Below are positions 1 to 4,290 of a DNA stretch of 8,632 nt, in pieces. The first letter of the stretch is position 1; each line of letters begins with the position of its first letter. The stretch lies in the NCBI GenBank assembly GCA_016649795.1, contig JAENWZ010000080.1:1-8632 (forward strand), in the 5' to 3' direction. Under the pieces are notes generated by a model, which was not told the DNA's origin, did no database searches, and worked only from the letters and a program-made list of their open reading frames with translations. This stretch comes from Proteiniphilum sp. (GTDB lineage: Bacteria > Bacteroidota > Bacteroidia > Bacteroidales > Dysgonomonadaceae). A program made the translations under genes and the position numbers.

Positions 1-97
1 AATTACGACAGGTTAAACAATTAAAAGAAACCGCCGTGTGCGAAAGCATGCACGGTGGTGTGAGAGGGCGGGGGAGTAATCCCCCTACCTACTCGAT
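1..97 (+). mobile_element. 3' end of a group II intron (domains V and VI)
   Basis: This is the ribozyme end of a self-splicing retroelement; the rest lies left of the window. Domain V folds from 30-59: a 9-bp lower stem (30-38 with 51-59), a two-base TG bulge (49-50), a 3-bp upper stem and a GAAA tetraloop (42-45). The catalytic triad reads CGC (32-34), with the expected G-T wobble at G33/T56. Domain VI spans about 62-94: GAG 62-64 pairs with CTC 92-94, AGG 65-67 with CCT 88-90, and GGGGG 70-74 with CCCCC 81-85. This leaves A91 as a single bulged base, seven positions from the 3' terminus at T97, as expected for the branch point. The 3' end (CGAT) fits the usual A-pyrimidine terminus. Frame 1 is open to a TAA at 22-24 and could be the last seven codons of the intron-encoded reverse transcriptase, but that is too short to identify. 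The CGC triad is known from IIC and some other bacterial classes, so the class is uncertain. Confidence 0.88.
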
Positions 98-104
98 TTC
101 TTTC

Positions 105-125
105 GGTGGGTTGTATCACCTTTTT
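105..125 (+). terminator. weak hairpin plus T-run just after the intron
   Basis: GGTGG (105-109) pairs with TCACC (116-120, one G-T pair) around a 6-base loop and is followed by TTTTT. It could terminate transcripts coming from the intron or the gene it interrupted. The stem is only 5 bp, so it may be chance. It lies in the 3' exon, 8 bases after the inferred intron end. Confidence 0.25.
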
Positions 126-228
126 CTATTACAAATGAATATTCAAATAAACATGGCATAAATGGGTTATTATCCAAATAAGTAAGACCATTATTGTTTG
201 TAATGCAAATTAAGTTTGACAAATATTG

Positions 229-260
229 TTTGTATAACTCAACTATTATCATTACTTTTG
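229..260 (+). promoter_or_regulatory. Bacteroidetes-type housekeeping promoter of rpmI-rplT
   Basis: A -33 element TTTG (229-232) is separated by 20 bases from the -7 element TACTTTTG (253-260). This matches the primary sigma factor consensus of Bacteroidetes (TTTG, 19-21 bases, TAnnTTTG) at every conserved position. Transcription should start near 265, giving a leader of about 60 bases before the rpmI start codon. The promoter shows that rpmI-rplT can be transcribed independently of whatever lies upstream of the group II intron. Confidence 0.8.
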
Positions 261-264
261 CAAA

Positions 265-286
265 CTTTTTCGCTTGACCGAAGAAG
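265..286 (+). promoter_or_regulatory. hairpin at the 5' end of the rpmI leader
   Basis: CTTTTTCG (265-272) pairs over 8 bp with CGAAGAAG (279-286, one T-G wobble) around the loop CTTGAC. It would sit at or next to the predicted 5' end of the mRNA. Such a hairpin could stabilise the transcript or take part in ribosomal-protein autoregulation, but no known L20-leader structure can be confirmed by eye. Confidence 0.35.
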
Positions 287-326
287 AAGAAAGAATTATT
301 ATATTAACAAATTCAAGGAGAGCAAA

Positions 327-524
327 ATGCCAAAAATGAAGACTAATTCCGGTGCCAAAAAAAGGTTTACCCTTACCGGAACAGGAAAAATCAAACGGAA
401 ACATGCGTACAAAAGTCATATTTTGACGAAAAAGTCCAAGAAGAGAAAGAGAAATCTTACTCAGACAGGTCTCGTACACAAATCTGACTTAAACAGTATC
501 AAACAGCTGTTAGCGTTGAAATAA
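327..524 (+). CDS. rpmI: 50S ribosomal protein L35
   Basis: L35 is a small, very basic protein of the large ribosomal subunit that binds 23S rRNA. The 65-residue product begins MPKMKTNSGAKKRF, the family's N-terminal signature, and continues with the Lys/Arg-rich stretch (KIKRKHAYKSH, KKSKKRKR) and the C-terminal LNSIKQLLALK typical of Bacteroidetes L35. The start at 327 is preceded by AAGGAG (315-320) at a 6-base spacing, the strongest Shine-Dalgarno site in the window. A longer in-frame reading from 216 is rejected because it would begin upstream of the mapped promoter elements and adds a non-family sequence. It is followed after 97 bases by rplT in the conserved rpmI-rplT pair. Confidence 0.97.
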   Translation: MPKMKTNSGAKKRFTLTGTGKIKRKHAYKSHILTKKSKKRKRNLTQTGLVHKSDLNSIKQLLALK

Positions 525-567
525 TTATCGCAACAGTTTCCATTAAAAGATTTAGTAACAGGATGTA

Positions 568-594
568 AGCTCCGAAGAGCTCTGCAAGACAGAG
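568..594 (+). promoter_or_regulatory. two overlapping hairpins between rpmI and rplT
   Basis: AGCTC (568-572) pairs with GAGCT (577-581) around CGAA. CTCTG (580-584) pairs with CAGAG (590-594) around CAAGA. The stems share bases 580-581, so the two can form fully only one at a time or stacked end to end. They lie 28 bases before the rplT start, in an otherwise AT-rich spacer. L20 represses its own operon in other bacteria by binding mRNA that mimics 23S rRNA. A similar role here is inference. Confidence 0.4.
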
Positions 595-621
595 ACGCTA
601 TCATTCAAAACAAGTAACATT

Positions 622-966
622 ATGCCAAGATCAGTAAATCATGTTGCGTCGCGCAACCGCAGAAAAAAAGTTCTGAAATTAACAAGAGGCTACATCGGCG
701 CCCGCAAGAATGTGTGGACAGTAGCCAAGAACACGTGGGAAAAAGGTCTAACCTATGCCTATCGTGACCGTAAAAACAAGGAACGCAGCTTCCGTGCATT
801 GTGGATTCAGCGTGTCAATGCTGCCGCCCGCGAGAACGGTATGTCTTATTCCCGTTTGATGGGTGCACTGCACAAGAATGAAATTGATATCAACCGCAAA
901 GTTCTTGCCGACCTGGCAATGAACCATCCCGAAGCTTTCACAGCCATCGTGGATAAAGTGAAATAG
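622..966 (+). CDS. rplT: 50S ribosomal protein L20
   Basis: L20 binds 23S rRNA early in large-subunit assembly and is also a translational repressor of its own operon in several bacteria. The 114-residue product has the normal family length and signatures throughout: MPRSVNHVASRNRRKKVLK at the N terminus, the GYIGARKNVWTVAKN segment, the basic YRDRKNKERSFRALWIQRVNAAARENGMSYS region, and a C-terminal domain with LMGALHKNEIDINRKVLADLA. The start is the only ATG giving the conserved MPR. No strong Shine-Dalgarno site precedes it, which is common in this phylum. It is co-transcribed with rpmI and followed by an intrinsic terminator at 991-1025. Confidence 0.98.
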   Translation: MPRSVNHVASRNRRKKVLKLTRGYIGARKNVWTVAKNTWEKGLTYAYRDRKNKERSFRALWIQRVNAAARENGMSYSRLMGALHKNEIDINRKVLADLAMNHPEAFTAIVDKVK

Positions 967-990
967 ATATCTACTGTCAATAAAGAATAG

Positions 991-1025
991 AAAGGGAGAA
1001 GCTCGGAAGGGTTTTTCCTTTTTTT
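991..1025 (+). terminator. intrinsic terminator of rpmI-rplT
   Basis: AAAGGGAGAA (991-1000) pairs with TTTTTCCTTT (1012-1021, two G-T wobbles) around an 11-base loop, followed by more T (1022-1025) and then ATTTAT. It begins 25 bases after the rplT stop codon. Its T-tract runs directly into the -7 element proposed for the next gene. Confidence 0.6.
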
Positions 1026-1028
1026 ATT

Positions 1029-1036
1029 TATCTTTG
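1029..1036 (+). promoter_or_regulatory. candidate -7 element for the GH43 gene
   Basis: TATCTTTG matches the Bacteroidetes -7 consensus TAnnTTTG. No TTTG lies 19-21 bases upstream (that region is terminator stem), so the -33 half is weak. Transcription would start near 1041-1043. Both possible start codons of the next gene (1070 and 1151) are downstream of this point. Confidence 0.4.
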
Positions 1037-1150
1037 TACCAATAGAGAGATGGTAAGAGACATCAACTTATGAAAGAGTGGAAAGATCTCTACAAAAACC
1101 GGCCGTCGGATGACTGGACTGACGGGCAAAACCAATTAAGATTAAATTTT

Positions 1151-2272
1151 ATGATCACAAAACATTTATTCAGGGCTGTATCTATTCTACTTCTATTCTC
1201 ATGTGCTTCTGCAGGATGTAATAGATCCACTCAATCTTCAGGAGAGCCGGTCACCTACTCAAATCCTCTGCCGGTAGCCTTTGGCGATCCGTTCGTGCTC
1301 TCTGCTTCCGACGGGAAATATTATATGTATGGTACGGGTGGTGTGGAGAAAGGATTTGGTGCTTACAGCTCCGACAACCTTGTTGACTGGCATAACGAAG
1401 GGCAGGTCTATTCCGGCAATAACCCTGAATCGTGGACATTGAAAAATTATTGGGCACCGGAAGTATACGAGATAGACGGGAAATATTATATGTTCTTTAG
1501 CGCCGACTGGAAGGTGAACCCCACCAATGAGCTGGAGAACTTCCGAATTGGTGTGGCAATTGCCGATAAACCTACCGGACCATTCACAGAGGTATCCGAT
1601 AAGCCGTTGTTCGACCCCGGTTATCCCATCATCGATGCAAATATCTTACAACATAACGACAAGACATATCTCTACTATTCCCGCTGTTGTTACAAAAACC
1701 CTGTGGAGAGCGAGGTAGCTGATTGGGCAAGAGCAGAGAAACTGTTTGATGAGATTGAAGAGAGCTGGGTCTATGGCGTAGAGATCTCGAACGACTTCAC
1801 CACCGTGATCGGTGAGCCGGTACTGCTTTTGCAACCTCCTTCCAAAATGAGCGATCCGCAAACAGAGTGGGAAAGTCGATCTGTCACCAGCGGGGAGGTG
1901 AATCGTCGCTGGACGGAAGGTTCCTTTGCTTTCGATCATGACGGCAAAATCTATATGATGTACTCGGCCAACTACTTCGGAGGGCAAAATTATGCTGTAG
2001 GTTATGCTGTTGCCGATCAACCGTTAGGACCTTTCACCAAAGCGCAGAATAATCCCGTATTGGAGAAGAACAGTGCCAGTGGGGGTGAAGTGACCGGTAC
2101 CGGGCATAATATGATGGTCTGGTCGAAAGATGGCAAGAAGATGTACACTGTCTATCACGGACGTACCGAAAAGACAGGTGATGAAAGAGTGGTATTTATC
2201 GATGAGGTAAAGATCGATAAGAAGGGGGTGCTTACCGTGGACGGACCGTCCACAACGGAAAAGGAATTATAG
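1151..2272 (+). CDS. glycoside hydrolase family 43 lipoprotein
   Basis: This is a five-bladed beta-propeller glycosidase; family members act on arabinan, xylan or related side chains. From the ATG at 1151 the product is 373 residues. It opens with a basic-hydrophobic signal (MITKHLFRAVSILLLFSC) and lipobox candidates at Cys18 and Cys23, so it is probably membrane-anchored on the periplasmic or outer side. The three GH43 carboxylates are visible: catalytic base Asp46 (GDPFV), pKa-modulating Asp162 (IIDANIL) and acid Glu256 (WTEGSF). His319 (GTGHNMM) matches the conserved active-site histidine. Repeated YYMYG, YYMFFSA and IYMMYSAN strands fit propeller blades. An in-frame ATG at 1070 would add 27 hydrophilic residues ahead of the signal, which is unlikely for a lipoprotein. 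No SusC/SusD partner is present here and the substrate cannot be told from the sequence. Confidence 0.88.
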   Translation: MITKHLFRAVSILLLFSCASAGCNRSTQSSGEPVTYSNPLPVAFGDPFVLSASDGKYYMYGTGGVEKGFGAYSSDNLVDWHNEGQVYSGNNPESWTLKNYWAPEVYEIDGKYYMFFSADWKVNPTNELENFRIGVAIADKPTGPFTEVSDKPLFDPGYPIIDANILQHNDKTYLYYSRCCYKNPVESEVADWARAEKLFDEIEESWVYGVEISNDFTTVIGEPVLLLQPPSKMSDPQTEWESRSVTSGEVNRRWTEGSFAFDHDGKIYMMYSANYFGGQNYAVGYAVADQPLGPFTKAQNNPVLEKNSASGGEVTGTGHNMMVWSKDGKKMYTVYHGRTEKTGDERVVFIDEVKIDKKGVLTVDGPSTTEKEL

Positions 2273-2284
2273 AACGACAGCGGT

Positions 2285-2788
2285 ATGAGAACTTATTCGG
2301 TGGAGGAACAGGAACGAATTGAAAGATTAATTCATTCTTGTACATTGTGTTATGTGGGTATGGCCGATGAAGAGGGTATACCCTATGTATTGCCGATGAA
2401 CTTCGGATACGAGGATGACGTAATTTATCTGCACTCGGCACAGGAAGGACATTCCATCTCCATCCTCGAAAAAAATCCCAACCTCTGTATCACCTTCTGT
2501 ACCGACCCCAAACTGGTATGGCAGAACGAAGAGGTGGCCTGCAGTTACAGGATGCGTTCCGACAGCGTGATATGTCATGGTAAGGTCTCTTTCGAAGAGG
2601 ATTTCGATGAAAAGGTAAAAGCGTTGAATATCATTATGCGGCAATATTCCGGAAGGGAATTCACCTATTCGGCACCTTCTGTCAGGAACGTGAAGATATG
2701 GAAAGTGGCAATTGAAAAGATTTCAGCGAGAGAATTCGGCGTTCCCAATAAGAATGCCGGTCAATACAAAGAGGGCAGCTCATTTTAA
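2285..2788 (+). CDS. NimA-like / pyridoxamine 5'-phosphate oxidase-family flavoprotein
   Basis: The 167-residue cytosolic protein has the split-barrel flavin-binding pattern of the NimA/PNPOx-like family: an N-terminal helix then LCYVGMADEEGIPYVLPMNFGYEDD (19-45), the YLHSAQEGHSISILEKNPNLCITF segment (48-71) in which family members have an HxA-G-K/H-NP arrangement, and YRMRSDSVICHGKVSF (88-103). Relatives bind FMN, and some (Nim) reduce 5-nitroimidazoles. Most chromosomal members have unknown substrates, so resistance should not be assumed. It begins 12 bases after the GH43 stop with no separate promoter visible, suggesting cotranscription, although the two products share no obvious pathway. 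No strong Shine-Dalgarno site precedes the start. Confidence 0.82.
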   Translation: MRTYSVEEQERIERLIHSCTLCYVGMADEEGIPYVLPMNFGYEDDVIYLHSAQEGHSISILEKNPNLCITFCTDPKLVWQNEEVACSYRMRSDSVICHGKVSFEEDFDEKVKALNIIMRQYSGREFTYSAPSVRNVKIWKVAIEKISAREFGVPNKNAGQYKEGSSF

Positions 2789-2816
2789 ATGAGTAGTAGA
2801 ATTTGACCTCGCTTCA

Positions 2817-2843
2817 CAAAACATTAGTCCCCTCAAAACATTA
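2817..2843 (+). repeat. short direct repeat in the spacer before the thioredoxin gene
   Basis: CAAAACATTA occurs at 2817-2826 and again at 2834-2843, 17 bases apart, with C/T-rich sequence after each copy. The 115-base spacer (2789-2903) holds no convincing promoter or terminator that I can see. The repeat could be chance or a binding site. Confidence 0.3.
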
Positions 2844-2903
2844 CTCCTCCTCAAACTGTTTACAAGGAACATTTTAAAAATCACTGTAAAACCTTTTGGT
2901 TGA

Positions 2904-3356
2904 ATGAAGAGAATAACTACCCTACTTGTGGCCTTGCTGATTGTACTGGCTGCTTCCTCTACTGAGCCGCAGAGCAAAAAGAGCGTGAAACCGATAGAGC
3001 TGACAAAAGCAACCTTCCTTGAGAAAGTGTTCAACTATGAAAACAATCCCGAAGAGTGGAAATATAATGGTGACAAACCGGCTATTGTAGATTTTTATGC
3101 CACCTGGTGCGGACCCTGTCGGATCACCTCTCCCATTTTAAAAGATCTGGCTGCAGAATACGGTGATGACATCTATGTCTATAAAATAGATGTGGACAAA
3201 GAGCCTGAGCTGGCGGCCATGTTTGGCGTGCAAAGTATTCCAATGTTCCTTTTTATTCCCATGAACGAGAAACCACAGGTGGCAATGGGTGCCCTACCCA
3301 GGAAATCGTTTAAAGAGGCGATTGATACTTTTCTGCTGAAGAAAGAAGCGCTTTAA
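2904..3356 (+). CDS. exported thioredoxin-fold protein
   Basis: A 150-residue thioredoxin with an N-terminal hydrophobic signal (MKRITTLLVALLIVLAASS), so the redox domain should act in the periplasm. The active site is WCGPC (Cys69 and Cys72) in VDFYATWCGPC, with the buried Asp63 and the cis-proline Pro113 (QSIPMF) of true thioredoxins. VYKIDVDKEPELAAMFGV is the usual central strand-helix. There is no Cys in the signal region, so it is not a lipoprotein. The WCGPC motif and compact length point to disulfide reduction of exported substrates rather than DsbA-type oxidation. This role is inferred. The TrmH-type methyltransferase starts 15 bases downstream and is probably cotranscribed. Confidence 0.92.
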   Translation: MKRITTLLVALLIVLAASSTEPQSKKSVKPIELTKATFLEKVFNYENNPEEWKYNGDKPAIVDFYATWCGPCRITSPILKDLAAEYGDDIYVYKIDVDKEPELAAMFGVQSIPMFLFIPMNEKPQVAMGALPRKSFKEAIDTFLLKKEAL

Positions 3357-3371
3357 TATCACTCTGAAGCA

Positions 3372-4157
3372 ATGATCACAAGCCTGCAGAACCCGGCGAT
3401 AAAGAATATCGTGAAGCTATTGAAAAGCAAAGAGAGACTTGAACAGCAGCTTTTTGTGATCGAGGGGGCGCGTGAGCTGTCGCTGGCCCTGCAGGGTGGT
3501 TACCAGGTAGAGGCGGTATACCTCTGCAGGGCGATGTTTGAAAATTCAAAGTACCCCGATCTGCTGGATAGGATGCCTGAGACATCTGTTTTCGAGATCG
3601 CACCTGCAGTCTTTGCGAAGGTTGCCTACAGGGAGAACTCCGACGGCATTGTGGCGCTGGCAAAACCAAAGTCACATCGCCTGAACGATATCAGGCTGTC
3701 AGAGAATCCTTTTATTATTATCCTGGAAGCGGTGGAGAAGCCGGGCAATCTGGGTGCTGTCCTGCGTACGGCCGATGCTGCGGCAGCGGATGCCGTGATC
3801 ATCTGCGATCCGCAGACCGACCTCTACAATCCCAACGTGATCCGCTCCGGTGTGGGCGGGCTATTCACCGTGCAGACAGCTGTCTGCTCATCGGAGGAGG
3901 CGCTTGCATGGCTCAGGGCCAATGGTATCAGCTCCTACGCGGCAGAGCTGCAGGCAGCTGATTTTTATCAGCAGATCGATTTCATACATCCCTCCGCCAT
4001 CGTGATGGGCACGGAAGCTGATGGCCTGACCGGTATCTGGCTCGATAACGCCACACAGCGAATCAAGATCCCGATGAGGGGAAAGATTGATTCACTCAAT
4101 GTATCTGTCTCCACCGCCGTCATCACCTTCGAAGCGATGCGGCAGAGAGGATTCTGA
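3372..4157 (+). CDS. TrmH/SpoU-family RNA 2'-O-methyltransferase
   Basis: A SPOUT-class enzyme that transfers a methyl group from S-adenosylmethionine to a ribose 2'-OH in tRNA or rRNA. The 261 residues split into an N-terminal RNA-binding domain (about 1-100, including FVIEGARELSLAL) and a trefoil-knot catalytic domain. Motif 1 is EAVEKPGNLGAVLRTADA with Asn126 and Arg132. Motif 2 is IVMGTEADGL (210-219). Motif 3 is IPMRGKIDSLNVSVSTAV (233-250), with Ser241-Leu242-Asn243. All three motifs are intact, so it should be active. The exact target nucleotide cannot be read from the sequence. It could be an RlmB-like, TrmH-like or uncharacterised paralogue, so no gene symbol is given. It ends against the convergent repeat tract. 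Confidence 0.93.
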   Translation: MITSLQNPAIKNIVKLLKSKERLEQQLFVIEGARELSLALQGGYQVEAVYLCRAMFENSKYPDLLDRMPETSVFEIAPAVFAKVAYRENSDGIVALAKPKSHRLNDIRLSENPFIIILEAVEKPGNLGAVLRTADAAAADAVIICDPQTDLYNPNVIRSGVGGLFTVQTAVCSSEEALAWLRANGISSYAAELQAADFYQQIDFIHPSAIVMGTEADGLTGIWLDNATQRIKIPMRGKIDSLNVSVSTAVITFEAMRQRGF

Positions 4158-4170
4158 TTCCCTGCCGGCT

Positions 4171-4290
4171 CAATCAGCCAATCCTCAGATCCTCACTTCT
4201 CCGAATCAGCTCATCCTCACATCAGCTCATCCTCTCATCCTCTCATCCTCACATCAGCAAATCATCACATCTTCACATCGTCACATCAAT
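4171..4290. repeat. degenerate C/T/A-rich tandem repeat tract between convergent genes
   Basis: A 16-base unit beginning ATCAGCTCATCC is repeated back to back (4205-4220 and 4221-4234). It merges into three copies of CATCCTC(T/A) at 4228-4251 and then a looser series of (T)CACATC units up to about 4286. The plus strand has only three G between 4211 and 4300, so strand asymmetry is strong. The tract fills the gap between the methyltransferase stop (4157) and the S9 peptidase stop (4273-4275) and supplies the peptidase's last codons. There is no dyad symmetry typical of a CRISPR, REP element or bidirectional terminator. Confidence 0.75.

Noticed and set aside
216..326. Upstream extension of L35 to an ATG at 216
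   Set aside because: It would begin before the promoter elements, adds a sequence unlike any L35, and the ATG at 327 has a strong Shine-Dalgarno site and the family N terminus.
1646..2020. 124-codon minus-strand open frame
   Set aside because: Antisense to the GH43 gene, covering its catalytic Asp and Glu region, with no independent coding signal.
4167..4179. Terminator hairpin GGCT-CAATC-AGCC after the methyltransferase
   Set aside because: The stem is only 4 bp and no T-run follows.
4171..4290. CRISPR array
   Set aside because: Units are 7-16 bases, abut without spacers of constant length, and lack the dyad of CRISPR repeats.
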